Shown: positions 53,940 through 64,000 of the stretch, piece by piece | Position numbering within the stretch: the first letter of the stretch is position 1 | Layout of the letters: each line of letters begins with the position of its first letter | NCBI RefSeq assembly: GCF_003096715.1 | Contig: NZ_QEOL01000035.1 | Location: 1 to 64,000, forward strand | DNA from: Paraburkholderia silvatlantica | GTDB lineage: Bacteria; Pseudomonadota; Gammaproteobacteria; Burkholderiales; Burkholderiaceae | Reading direction: 5' to 3' | Length of the DNA stretch: 64,000 bases | Notes under the pieces: model-generated | The model's input: only the letters and a program-made list of their open reading frames with translations | The model's database searches: none | Told to the model about the DNA's origin: nothing | Translations under genes and position numbers: made by a program

Positions 53940-54259
53940 TGTACCGCGGCGCCCCGCTTCACGAGCACGGCGCCGCGCGCGTTACCGGCATAGAAAAAAC
54001 AGAAACTTTGTACGGTGCCGTCGGCCGAGAGAACCGGCGCACCGGCTGTAATCGAGAGAGAAGGTACAGCCAATGATCGCGACATCCACGATGAAGACCG
54101 AAGCAGTCCGTGATTCATCTGCCTTGTCGCATCCGGCAGCCTCGCCAGGCTGGACTTTTTTCTCTGCCCGATCGATCGCGCACTCGGGGGCGCGGCGTCG
54201 GCGTCCGTACTAATCCGCGAACTCTCTTCGCACCTTTCCAGGACCCAGGAGCTTTGCAC

Positions 54260-57250
<2,991 letters not shown>

Positions 57251-57804
57251 AGCTGGCTGCGCACGATGCGCGCGGTGCAACGCCGCTCGCATCGTGCGAG
57301 GACCGAAGCATCAGTAGTAAACAGTAGTCGAGGCAGTCGCAGCGGGATGTAACAACGAAAGAGGCGCGCGCAATGCGCGCCGACTCTCCCGGCAACTCGC
57401 ACCACGCGCGTTGCCGTACGCGAAAGAGGCAACAGGAAGGAATCCCTGGAGTTTCTCGCAGGGACAAGACTTGAGGCCGCGCGAGCTTCCGGCGCCGCGC
57501 GCGGCAAGTAGTGAGCGGCGAGTGAGAACGCGCTCGCAGCGCGAGCGAAAAGCGCGCGGCGAACACCGTCTTTCACACACGCTCTCGATGTCGCGAAGAC
57601 CTTCGAAGCACATCGCACATGCGAAGCGAGCACGACGCATCAGTGCTCTCTGCACAGTGCTCACGCGATGCAATCGACACAGAGCGACAACAAAGTGTTG
57701 TATCGAGGTCGCAACGCGAATCGAAAACAGGATTTTTCGTGTGCGAACCCTTTTATCGCCCACGAAAAGATGGTACAAACCGATCTAAATTGATGGTGAC
57801 ATTT
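57251..57804 (+). other. Unusually long nrdA-nrdB intergenic region
   Basis: A 554-bp gap splits nrdA from nrdB. Visible elements: a direct repeat CAGTAGT at 57312 and 57322 (10 bp apart); an inverted repeat ACAACA-AAG-TGTTGT near 57684-57698; and a 12-bp imperfect hairpin at 57734-57768. No NrdR-like box or clear promoter is seen. The open reading frame that continues upstream of nrdB is Arg/Ser-rich and has no family match. No RNA gene is recognisable. Confidence 0.55.
57734..57768 (+). promoter_or_regulatory. Hairpin in the nrdB leader
   Basis: TTTTCGTGTGCG (57734-57745) and CGCCCACGAAAA (57757-57768) pair over 12 bp with one mismatch and an 11-base loop. It ends 36 bases before the nrdB start and could affect ribosome access or RNase processing. 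Function inferred. Confidence 0.5.
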
Positions 57805-59028
57805 ATGCTCAACTGGGATGACGAGATCACGGCCGTAACTCCGTCGAGCGGTGCGCAGCAAAACGCAATGCGCAACCCCGCGGGTCAGGCTGTCCAGGCT
57901 GCCGAGGTGCAGTTTGGTCTGCGTTCCGCTCCTCAGGCTTCCACGGCGACCAACATCTTCGCCAGCGACTTCGCCGTCGCCCCGCCGCCGCAAGCGCCGG
58001 TCTCGACCGAAGCGCGCGTGAATGTCGCCGACAAGCGCATCATCAACGGCCAGACCGACGTGAATCAGTTGGTCCCGTTCAAGTACAAGTGGGCTTGGGA
58101 AAAATACCTGGCGGGCTGTGCGAACCACTGGATGCCGCAGGAAATCAACATGTCCCGCGACATCGCCCTGTGGAAGGACCCGAATGGTCTGACCGAGGAC
58201 GAGCGCCGCATCGTCAAGCGCAACCTCGGCTTCTTCGTGACCGCCGACTCGCTCGCCGCGAACAACATCGTGCTCGGCACCTACCGGCACATCACGGCGC
58301 CCGAATGCCGCCAGTTCCTGCTGCGCCAGGCGTTCGAAGAGGCGATCCACACGCACGCCTACCAGTACATTGTCGAGTCGCTGGGTCTGGACGAAGGCGA
58401 GATCTTCAACGCGTACCACGAGGTCAAGTCGATCCGCGACAAGGACGAGTTCCTGATCCCGTTCATCCATACGCTGACCGATCCGTCGTTCAAGACCGGC
58501 ACGCTCGAAGCCGACCAGAGCCTGCTCAAGTCGCTCATCGTGTTCGCCTGCATCATGGAAGGCCTGTTCTTCTATGTCGGCTTCACGCAGATTCTCGCGC
58601 TCGGCCGCCAGAACAAGATGACCGGCGCAGCGGAGCAATACCAGTACATCCTGCGTGACGAGTCGATGCACTGCAACTTCGGCATCGACCTCATCAACCA
58701 GATCAAGCTTGAAAACCCGCACCTGTGGACCCCGGCGTTCCGTGCGGAGATCACCGAACTGTTCAGGCATGCGGTCGACCTCGAGTACCGCTACGCCGAG
58801 GACACCATGCCTCGCGGCGTGCTCGGTCTGAACGCGTCGATGTTCAAGAGCTATCTGCGCTTCATCTGCAACCGCCGTTGCCAGCAGATCGGTCTCGATC
58901 AGCTGTTCCCGAACGAAGAGAATCCGTTCCCGTGGATGAGCGAGATGATCGACTTGAAGAAGGAACGCAACTTCTTCGAGACGCGCGTGATCGAATATCA
59001 GACGGGCGGTGCGCTGTCCTGGGAATAA
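57805..59028 (+). CDS. nrdB: Ribonucleoside-diphosphate reductase beta subunit
   Basis: A 407-residue di-iron/tyrosyl-radical subunit. Iron-binding helices are visible: FEEAIHTHAYQYIVES, DESMHCNFGIDLINQIKLEN and VDLEYRYAEDTMPRGVLGLNASMF, with the radical-tyrosine neighbourhood between them. The C-terminus ends EYQTGGALSWE and docks NrdA. ATG 57805 (MLNWDDEITAVTP) is preferred over ATG 57793 because the family N-terminus begins there. A 60-residue Ala/Pro/Gln-rich segment separates it from the core. The long gap from nrdA means it may be separately controlled. Confidence 0.96.
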   Translation: MLNWDDEITAVTPSSGAQQNAMRNPAGQAVQAAEVQFGLRSAPQASTATNIFASDFAVAPPPQAPVSTEARVNVADKRIINGQTDVNQLVPFKYKWAWEKYLAGCANHWMPQEINMSRDIALWKDPNGLTEDERRIVKRNLGFFVTADSLAANNIVLGTYRHITAPECRQFLLRQAFEEAIHTHAYQYIVESLGLDEGEIFNAYHEVKSIRDKDEFLIPFIHTLTDPSFKTGTLEADQSLLKSLIVFACIMEGLFFYVGFTQILALGRQNKMTGAAEQYQYILRDESMHCNFGIDLINQIKLENPHLWTPAFRAEITELFRHAVDLEYRYAEDTMPRGVLGLNASMFKSYLRFICNRRCQQIGLDQLFPNEENPFPWMSEMIDLKKERNFFETRVIEYQTGGALSWE

Positions 59029-59476
59029 CCCGGGCGCACTGCGGTGCAAGTCTTTTGGGGTTGCCGCGAGGCGCCGTGCAGGCGCTTCGACCGGCATGAT
59101 GATTAGGAGCAGGAACGCCTGATGCAAAGCATGCCCGGAGCCAGGTTGGCTCACCGACGTGACAGGCACTTTGCAAACCCTTCAGAGGGATGGGCAAACT
59201 TCCCCCCGGAAAAGCGCGCAGGCTTCGCGTGTCGTGAGGCCGCCGCTTTCAACGAACGTTGCCCGGTGTCGGTAGCCGACGCCGGAATGACCTGGCGCGC
59301 TGTGCCTCGTGGCACGGCGCGCCTTACCGCATTCATTAGCGTAAGCGCGCGGGACCAGCGTACGCCGATGAATAGCCCGCTTCGCAGCGTGCGCCGTGAG
59401 AAGCGTTCGCGGGAAGCGGGTTTTGACGAAGGGTGTAGTTTGAACTGACTCTCATCTGAACCTGAAGGAGAAAAAA
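59029..59476 (+). other. Gap before the histone H1-like gene
   Basis: This 448-bp gap holds two hairpins. One, GCGCC-GTGCA-GGCGC at 59071-59085, could end the nrdB transcript. The other, at 59294-59323, has 13-bp arms GGCGCGCTGTGCC/GGCACGGCGCGCC with one T-G pair and loop TCGT. No T-run follows either. A TTGACG at 59423 could be a -35 for the H1-like gene, but no good -10 follows. A short frame starting with ATG at 59122 has no family match and a codon pattern unlike neighbours, so I do not call it. Confidence 0.5.
59294..59323. repeat. 13-bp inverted repeat, possible terminator-like stem
   Basis: GGCGCGCTGTGCC-TCGT-GGCACGGCGCGCC, one wobble pair. It lies between nrdB and the H1-like gene without a T-run. 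Confidence 0.5.
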
Positions 59477-60040
59477 ATGGCTACTGCCAAGAAGAAACCG
59501 GCGGCGAAGAAGGCCGCAGTGAAGAAGGTTGCAGCGAAGAAGGCCGCTCCGGCGAAGAAGGCCGCAGCGAAGAAGGTCGCGGTCAAGAAGGTCGCAGCCA
59601 AGAAAGTCGCCGTGAAGAAGGTTGCCGCGAAGAAGGCAGCACCGGCGAAGAAGGCGGCAGCGAAGAAGGTTGCAGCCAAGAAAGTCGCCGTGAAGAAGGT
59701 GGCTGCGAAGAAGGCAGCGCCGGCGAAGAAGGCCGCAGCGAAGAAGGTTGCAGCCAAGAAAGTCGCCGTGAAGAAGGTGGCTGCGAAGAAGGCAGCGCCG
59801 GCGAAGAAGGCCGCTGCGAAGAAGGTTGCAGCCAAGAAGGCGCCTGCGAAGAAGGCTGCTGCCAAGAAGGCTGCGCCTGCGAAGAAGGCTGCCGCCAAGA
59901 AGGCGGCCAAGAAGGCGCCTGCGAAGGCCGCTGCCGCACCTGCTGCCCCTGCTGCGCAACCGTCCGCGCCCGCAGCAACGGTCAAGACTGCCCTGAATCC
60001 GGCCGCAGCATGGCCGTTCCCGACCGGCAGCCGTCCGTAA
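59477..60040 (+). CDS. Histone H1-like DNA-binding protein (KAAK repeat)
   Basis: A 187-residue, highly basic protein composed almost entirely of Lys-Lys-Ala/Val and Pro-Ala-Lys-Lys motifs, followed by an Ala/Pro/Ser tail and a non-basic C-terminus (LNPAAAWPFPTGSRP). This resembles the lysine-rich tails of eukaryotic linker histones and the bacterial HctB/BpH1 H1-like proteins. It probably coats and compacts DNA by charge. It has no folded domain. The middle consists of near-identical 78-bp tandem repeats. AAGGAG sits eight bases before ATG 59477 and a strong terminator follows. Confidence 0.92.
   Translation: MATAKKKPAAKKAAVKKVAAKKAAPAKKAAAKKVAVKKVAAKKVAVKKVAAKKAAPAKKAAAKKVAAKKVAVKKVAAKKAAPAKKAAAKKVAAKKVAVKKVAAKKAAPAKKAAAKKVAAKKAPAKKAAAKKAAPAKKAAAKKAAKKAPAKAAAAPAAPAAQPSAPAATVKTALNPAAAWPFPTGSRP
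59591..59824 (+). repeat. Three 78-bp coding tandem repeats (26 residues each)
   Basis: Units start at 59591, 59669 and 59747, each encoding VAAKKVAVKKVAAKKAAPAK plus KAAAKK. The second and third differ at only one base (GCA to GCT), and the first by a few. Partial, more divergent copies flank the array on both sides (59527-59590 and from 59825). Such near-identity points to recent duplication by slippage or recombination. Confidence 0.95.
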
Positions 60041-60126
60041 GCAGTCCGAGACGAAGCGCGCAGGCTGCATCGTACGCGCGCTTCGCTGGCCGGGCCGGGC
60101 GGCACGCTGCGCAAGGCTCGATCCCG

Positions 60127-60162
60127 ATCCCGTCGCTGGGTTGTCCGCGACGGGATTTTTTT
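60127..60162 (+). terminator. Rho-independent terminator after the H1-like gene
   Basis: ATCCCGTCGC/GCGACGGGAT stem with a 10-base loop, followed by a seven-T run. Confidence 0.92.
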
Positions 60163-60216
60163 GTCTGGAGTTCGTAATCGTTGGGTGAGGCCGCCCGCAT
60201 GTCGCGCGCGGGCGTG

Positions 60217-60251
60217 AAAAAAGGCGCATGCACAGGGGAGCACATGCGCCT
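60217..60251 (-). terminator. Probable terminator of the lipoprotein gene
   Basis: On the minus strand GGCGCATG (60250-60243) and CATGCGCC (60230-60223) pair across a 12-base loop, followed by TTTTTT. Confidence 0.7.
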
Positions 60252-60299
60252 GAGGTTCCGCATCCGGCGCGAGGCGCCGCTGCGGTACAGGGGAAACCG

Positions 60300-60776
60300 T
60301 TAGTGCGTGACGCGCGTCACGCCGCCGCTCGAGAGCAGCCGCACGCGGTCGCCCGCGTTGAAGACTTCGCCGGTTGCCGTTTGCGTGATGGCGCGGTAGT
60401 CGCCGTTGTCGAGGCGCACCGTGATCTCGAGGCCGTCGCGCATGGCCACGCCGTTCTCGACCGCGTTGCCGGCCACGGCGCCCGCAATACCGCCGATGAT
60501 GCCGGTGACGATCGAGCCCGTGCCGCCGCCGATCCGGCTGCCGGCCACCGCACCGAGCGCGCCGCCGCCGATCGCGCCAAGGCCGCTAGGCTGGCCGTCG
60601 TTCGAGCTGATCTTCACCGCGCGCACGCTCTCGACCGTGGCCATACGCACCGTTTGCTCGCGCTGCGCCTGCGAGGCCGTGTACACGTCGGCGGAACTGC
60701 TGTTATAGGCGCAGCCCGACATCGCAAGCGACCCCGCGAGCATGGCTGCAACCATCAGACGACTTGTTATTTTCAT
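60300..60776 (-). CDS. Glycine-zipper lipoprotein (SlyB/Pcp-like)
   Basis: A 158-residue predicted lipoprotein. A signal peptide ends at the lipobox LAMSGC with Cys22, chosen by starting at ATG 60776 (GGAGCTACGGGA upstream). The middle has Gly-zipper 2TM repeats (LGAIGGGALGAVAGSRIGGGTGSIVTGIIGGIAGAVAGNAV), followed by a small beta domain (GLEITVRLDNGDYRAITQT). These features match the SlyB/Pcp (17 kDa surface antigen) group that helps keep outer-membrane integrity. It follows the PfkB kinase by 43 bases on the same strand. Confidence 0.85.
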   Translation of the reverse strand: MKITSRLMVAAMLAGSLAMSGCAYNSSSADVYTASQAQREQTVRMATVESVRAVKISSNDGQPSGLGAIGGGALGAVAGSRIGGGTGSIVTGIIGGIAGAVAGNAVENGVAMRDGLEITVRLDNGDYRAITQTATGEVFNAGDRVRLLSSGGVTRVTH

Positions 60777-60819
60777 TCCCGTAGCTCCAATGGGCGCCGC
60801 GCGTGCGCGGCTCCCGCGT

Positions 60820-61761
60820 TCAGTTCGGCAGTTCGTAGCCGAATGCCTCCTTGAACCGTTCGTTGATCTGCGCTCGCGTGGGCGCATAGTTTTGCGGACC
60901 GAGATGCTCGATCTTGAGCGCGCCCATCAGGCTCGCGAGACGCCCCGTGGTGGCCCAGTCGAGGCCGTTCTCGATGCCGTAGAGCAGGCCGCCGCGGAAA
61001 GCGTCGCCGCAGCCGGTCGGGTCGAGCACCTGAGCGGCCTTGACCGGAGGAATCTCTTCGATCTTGCCGCTGTGGTAGATCTGCGAGCCGTGCTCGCCGC
61101 GTGTGATGATCAGCGCGTCGACATGTCCGGCGATTTCGTCGAACGACCAGCCGGTGCGATGGCTGACAAGGTTGGCTTCGTAGTCGTTGACCGCTACGTA
61201 AGTCGCAAGTTCAATCGCGCGGCGCAAAGATGCGCCGTCGAAGAGCGGCAGGCCCTGGCCCGGATCAAAGATAAACGGCACACCCGCCTTCGCGAACTGC
61301 TCGACGTGCTGGACCATGCCGTCGAAGCCGTCCGGCGCGACGATGCCGAGCTTGATGCCGGGCGCTTCGTCGGCGCGGTTCAAATGCGATTGCATCATCG
61401 CGCCCGGGTGGAACGCGGTGATCTGGTTGTTCTCGAGGTCGGTCGTGATCATTGCCTGCGCGGACCACGTATCCTCCAGCACGCGCACGTGTGCCTTCGA
61501 AAGGCCGAGCGTGTCGAGGCGTTCGAGGTACGGGCGCGCGTCGGCGGCGCCGAGCGTCGCCATGATGCGGGCGTCGCCGCCGAGCAGATTCAGCGAGTAC
61601 GCGATGTTGCCGGCACAGCCGCCGAACTCGCGGCGCATCGTCGGCACGAGAAAGCTCACGTTCAGAATGTGCACCTGCTCGGGCAGGATGTGCTCCCGAA
61701 AGCGACCTTCGAAGGTCATGATGTTGTCGTAGGCGAGCGAGCCGCAGATCAGCGTAGCCAA
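60820..61761 (-). CDS. PfkB-family carbohydrate/nucleoside kinase
   Basis: A 313-residue ribokinase-fold kinase. N-terminal signature GGCAGNIAYSLNLLGG near residue 48 and the C-terminal DPTGCGDAFRGGLLYG (catalytic Asp in GCGD) are intact. It starts at a TTG (61761), giving ATLICGSLAYDNIM, which matches the family and has AGGAA nine bases upstream. Close relatives are annotated as adenosine kinase or 2-dehydro-3-deoxygluconate/ribokinase types; the substrate cannot be fixed from the sequence. It lies between tpx and the glycine-zipper lipoprotein on the same strand. Confidence 0.85.
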   Translation of the reverse strand: MATLICGSLAYDNIMTFEGRFREHILPEQVHILNVSFLVPTMRREFGGCAGNIAYSLNLLGGDARIMATLGAADARPYLERLDTLGLSKAHVRVLEDTWSAQAMITTDLENNQITAFHPGAMMQSHLNRADEAPGIKLGIVAPDGFDGMVQHVEQFAKAGVPFIFDPGQGLPLFDGASLRRAIELATYVAVNDYEANLVSHRTGWSFDEIAGHVDALIITRGEHGSQIYHSGKIEEIPPVKAAQVLDPTGCGDAFRGGLLYGIENGLDWATTGRLASLMGALKIEHLGPQNYAPTRAQINERFKEAFGYELPN

Positions 61762-61863
61762 GGCGGAAAGTTCCTGTAGGGCGTGGTAGGGGAAGGGGCG
61801 GCGCACCGGCCCGCGCGTCGACCTGGCAATGCAGGCGCGAGGAGCGTGTGCGCCGCCGCCCGA

Positions 61864-62364
61864 TTACTTCAGCGCGGCGAGTGCGGCGTCGTAGTTCGGT
61901 TCGTTCTTGATTTCGCTTACGCGCTCGGCGTGCAGGACGTTGTCGTTTTCGTCGAGCACGACGACGGCACGCGCGGTCAGGCCGGTGAGCGGGCCGCTCG
62001 TCACGTCCACGCCATAGGCTTGCGCGAACTCATGGCCGCGGAAGGTCGAGGCCGTGACGACGTTGGCGATGCCTTCGGTCGTGCAGAAGCGCGCAGCGGC
62101 GAACGGCAGGTCGCCCGAAATCACGACGACAGCCGTGTTGCTCAGGCCGGCAGCGGCTTCGTTGAACTTGCGCGTGGAGGTGGCGCAGGTCGGCGTGTCG
62201 AGGCTCGGCACGATGTTCAGGACCTTGCGCTTACCGGCGAAATCGGCGAGCGAGACAGGCTTCAGATCCTTGCCGACGAGCGAGAACGCCGGGGCCTTTT
62301 GGCCGACGCTCGGGAAGGTGCCGGCGACGTCGATCGGGTTACCGCCTAGCGTGACTTGACTCAT
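61864..62364 (-). CDS. tpx: Thiol peroxidase Tpx (atypical 2-Cys peroxiredoxin)
   Basis: A 166-residue periplasmic/cytoplasmic-type thioredoxin peroxidase that reduces hydrogen peroxide and alkyl hydroperoxides with thioredoxin. The peroxidatic Cys lies in SLDTPTCATSTRKF near residue 60 and the resolving Cys in FAAARFCTTEG near residue 94, the Tpx spacing. Start at ATG 62364 with GGAGAGC upstream. A second peroxiredoxin lies in the dcw region (25869), of a different subfamily. Confidence 0.94.
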   Translation of the reverse strand: MSQVTLGGNPIDVAGTFPSVGQKAPAFSLVGKDLKPVSLADFAGKRKVLNIVPSLDTPTCATSTRKFNEAAAGLSNTAVVVISGDLPFAAARFCTTEGIANVVTASTFRGHEFAQAYGVDVTSGPLTGLTARAVVVLDENDNVLHAERVSEIKNEPNYDAALAALK

Positions 62365-62470
62365 GATGTGCTCTCCGGAAATGCATGTTGTGGTGAATGG
62401 CGCACCCCCGCGATGCGGGACGCCGGGAAACGCGCGGGGCACGCCGGTGCACCCGCGCACAGACGGAAAA

Positions 62471-63814
62471 TCAGGGGTAGAAAATCTCGATGCGGAAGTT
62501 CGACGCCACCACGTCGCCCGTGTCGAGCCGCACGATCATGGTCTGCGTGGTGCGTGCGGGCAGACCGGCTTCGATGGACGTGCCGGGCGTGACGTAGTCC
62601 TGCGGCCACAGCACGCGCCGCACGACGATGTTGTTCTGCCGGTCGAGCAGCGACAGCTCTATGGCGGGGTATGCGAGCGCCACGTTGAAGCGGTTGCGCA
62701 GCGGCACCTTCAGTTCGAGGTGATGCGGCTCGTTGTCGACCTGGCGCAGATCGGACGGCTCGACCAGCAGGCCGTCGATGTCGCGCGGCGGCAGCACGCG
62801 GCAGCCGAGCTGCGCGCACGCCTGCAGATAGAGCGACTGCGAGTCGGGCCAGTAGACCATGACCGTTTCACGCTGCCACCAGGCGAGCTGCACGACGAGC
62901 AGCGCGAGCAGCAGGACGGCGACGAGCGTGCCGAGAATGCGCCAGACGAGGCCGCGCGAACCGCGCGGGCGGGCGGGCGCTTCGCGCGTGACGGCGAACG
63001 GCGCGGCGCCGTCGTTGGGCGAGAGCGCGCTGAACGCGGGCTCGGGCGCGGCTTCGCGGGTGCGGGGGCCGAGCGCGGGCTCCGGGTCGTCGATGCGACC
63101 CGCCGCCGATGCTTCGTTGGCCGAAAAGGTCGGCTCGGTCGGGCCGCTCGTGCCCAGGCTCGGCTCGCTGCGCGTCCAGCGCGCGGCCGGCGGGAAGGGC
63201 TCGCCCGACTGGGGCTGCTGGGCCGGCGGCGCTGACGCGTCGGCGGCCGCGGCCGATGCGGCTGGTGCGTGGGACGCAGCGTGCGCGGGGGCGTCGTCGG
63301 CGCTCACACGCGATTCGACGCCGGCCGCCGCGCCCTGCGAGGCGCGCTTGCGCGCCAGTTGATCGGCGTTGTACCTCAGCCGCGGGTCGAGCTGGGTATC
63401 TGCGGGTGGCGCCCACGGGTCCCAGGCGCGATTCGCGAAATCGGGTGTGGCGTTCAGCTGCGGAGGCGGCTCTTGCGATGGCGCGCCTGCTGCCGGCTGG
63501 GCAGTCTGCGTGTTCCGGGTATCGGGCTGAAACGCCGGCTCAAACGCCGGCTGAATCGCGGGCTGCGCCGCTGATTGCGCTGCAGCGCGTGAAGCTGGCT
63601 CCGATGGTGCCGCAGTCAGGCTTGCCGCGATCTCGGCTGCAACCGGCACGGCGCGCGAGAAGTCGCCGCCCTGGGGCACTTCATAGAGACTGCCCGACGC
63701 ATCGAACGCTTCCTGGCAATGCCCGCAACGCACGAGGCCGCGCCGCACTGCGAGCTGCGTGGGCTGGATGCGGAAGACGGTTTCACAGAAGGGGCAGCGC
63801 GTTGCCAGAAGCAT
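62471..63814 (-). CDS. Zinc-ribbon and DUF3426 domain membrane protein
   Basis: A 447-residue protein. The N-terminus has a MJ0042-type zinc ribbon (Cys7-x2-Cys10 ... Cys30-x2-Cys33, CPFC...CGHC), then a long Ala/Pro/Glu-rich disordered linker (about 200 residues), one transmembrane segment near residue 300 (VWRILGTLVAVLLLALLVVQLAWW) and a C-terminal DUF3426 domain (residues ~330-447). Start at ATG 63814 gives the ribbon at the expected N-terminal position. The domain is common in proteobacteria next to prmA; its role is unknown. Confidence 0.85.
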   Translation of the reverse strand: MLLATRCPFCETVFRIQPTQLAVRRGLVRCGHCQEAFDASGSLYEVPQGGDFSRAVPVAAEIAASLTAAPSEPASRAAAQSAAQPAIQPAFEPAFQPDTRNTQTAQPAAGAPSQEPPPQLNATPDFANRAWDPWAPPADTQLDPRLRYNADQLARKRASQGAAAGVESRVSADDAPAHAASHAPAASAAAADASAPPAQQPQSGEPFPPAARWTRSEPSLGTSGPTEPTFSANEASAAGRIDDPEPALGPRTREAAPEPAFSALSPNDGAAPFAVTREAPARPRGSRGLVWRILGTLVAVLLLALLVVQLAWWQRETVMVYWPDSQSLYLQACAQLGCRVLPPRDIDGLLVEPSDLRQVDNEPHHLELKVPLRNRFNVALAYPAIELSLLDRQNNIVVRRVLWPQDYVTPGTSIEAGLPARTTQTMIVRLDTGDVVASNFRIEIFYP

Positions 63815-63950
63815 GTGGGCCGAGGATCTGGGTAGACCGGAGGATTGGCGATACCCGCATTCTACTGGCAATCCACCGCACTCTACGACTTCGGTCTCGC
63901 CGCTTGGGGCGCGATCAGGCTCGCGTGAGCCCGATCGGAACGGCAAGGGA

Positions 63951-64000
63951 TTATGCGCGCCGCGTGCCCGCGAGGCAGACCCAGCCTTCGTGCTCGCGCC
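63951..64000 (-). CDS. prmA: Probable 3' end of ribosomal protein L11 methyltransferase (partial)
   Basis: Only the last 15 codons plus the stop are in the window (stop complement TTA at 63951-63953). The frame reads REHEGWVCLAGTRRA, resembling the C-terminal ending of PrmA (aromatic followed by a Gly-Thr/Arg end). The position upstream of the DUF3426 gene supports it. The call is tentative: 15 residues are weak evidence. Confidence 0.45.
   Translation of the reverse strand, partial: REHEGWVCLAGTRRA

Larger units (their letters stand above)
53700..54259 (+). other. Long nrdA leader region
   Basis: This 560-bp gap runs from ampD to nrdA. At 53875-53902 it holds the nrdA promoter, with NrdR-type boxes at 53893-53939 (separate entries). 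The stretch between 53940 and 54259 (about 320 bases of untranslated leader if the promoter is right) contains a Gly-Arg-rich open frame extending the nrdA frame upstream, but the AGGAGC site and family start favour ATG 54260. No RNA gene is recognisable in the leader. Confidence 0.55.

Noticed and set aside
57312..57328. CAGTAGT direct repeat spaced 10 bp in the nrdA-nrdB gap
   Set aside because: Only two copies of a 7-base unit; no known regulator matches, so I leave it as a note in the gap entry.
59122..59448. A 108-codon open frame between nrdB and the H1-like gene
   Set aside because: No Shine-Dalgarno site, no recognisable domain, and the composition differs from the neighbouring real genes. 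I also looked for a glycine-riboswitch-like fold here and did not find the conserved core.
59591..59824. 78-bp repeats considered as a CRISPR-like or mobile repeat array
   Set aside because: Repeats are contiguous with no spacers, in frame, and encode the H1-like protein; no cas genes are present.
59452..60243. A 260-codon minus-strand frame opposite the histone H1-like gene, rich in Ala/Phe
   Set aside because: It is the complement of the Lys/Ala repeats; its AFFAGAAF pattern is forced by codon use, and it has no start context.

Overview
This window is a stretch of core chromosome from a GC-rich betaproteobacterium of the Burkholderiaceae, most likely Paraburkholderia, Caballeronia or Burkholderia. 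I infer this from the betaproteobacterial gene order, the Burkholderia-type porin, the ubiquinone genes (coq7, ispB), the lysine/alanine-rich histone H1-like protein and the CNP1-like lipoprotein. I see no prophage, insertion sequence, CRISPR array, toxin-antitoxin pair or defence system. Nearly every gene belongs to a recognisable housekeeping family, so the unusual material is regulatory, structural and repeat-based.

Layout. 1-7711: an M20 amidohydrolase diverging from a molybdopterin oxidoreductase, then fadD, a porin and coq7. 7712-27556: a complete division and cell wall (dcw) cluster, mraZ-rsmH-ftsL-ftsI-murE-murF-mraY-murD-ftsW-murG-murC-ddl-ftsQ-ftsA-ftsZ, then a peroxiredoxin and lpxC. 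Seven of the junctions are 4-base stop/start overlaps. The cluster opens with a sigma70-type promoter followed by four 10-bp-phased repeats that look like MraZ sites. 27673-33986: dciA (antisense), secA, argJ, a DUF815 ATPase and mutT. 34078-40959 (minus strand): yacG, zapD, coaE, pilD-pilC-pilB, a CorC-type CBS protein and tRNA-Pro(CGG). 40997-46875: ispB diverging from rplU-rpmA-obgE-proB, converging on a CNP1-like lipoprotein and rppH. 47141-53699: proS-marC, hpt and ffh on the minus strand, and a ypjD/PP0621-like/ampD operon. 54260-59028: class Ia ribonucleotide reductase nrdA and nrdB, with a pair of NrdR-type boxes over the nrdA promoter. 59477-64000: a histone H1-like protein made of 78-bp tandem repeats, then a minus-strand run of a glycine-zipper lipoprotein, a PfkB kinase, tpx, a zinc-ribbon/DUF3426 protein and the 3' end of probable prmA.

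How the genes work together. The dcw cluster makes lipid II (MurC-F, Ddl, MraY, MurG), polymerises and crosslinks it at the septum (FtsW/FtsI) and builds the divisome (FtsL, FtsQ, FtsA, FtsZ; ZapD acts on FtsZ). AmpD recycles muropeptides, LpxC commits to lipid A, and SecA and Ffh serve protein export and membrane insertion. PilB/C/D are the motor, platform and prepilin peptidase of a type IV pilus or related machine whose major pilin is not in this window. Several genes appear to start at TTG or GTG (mraZ, zapD, the PfkB kinase, the CNP1-like lipoprotein, ddl, marC, the CorC protein), so ATG-only gene models would misplace them.
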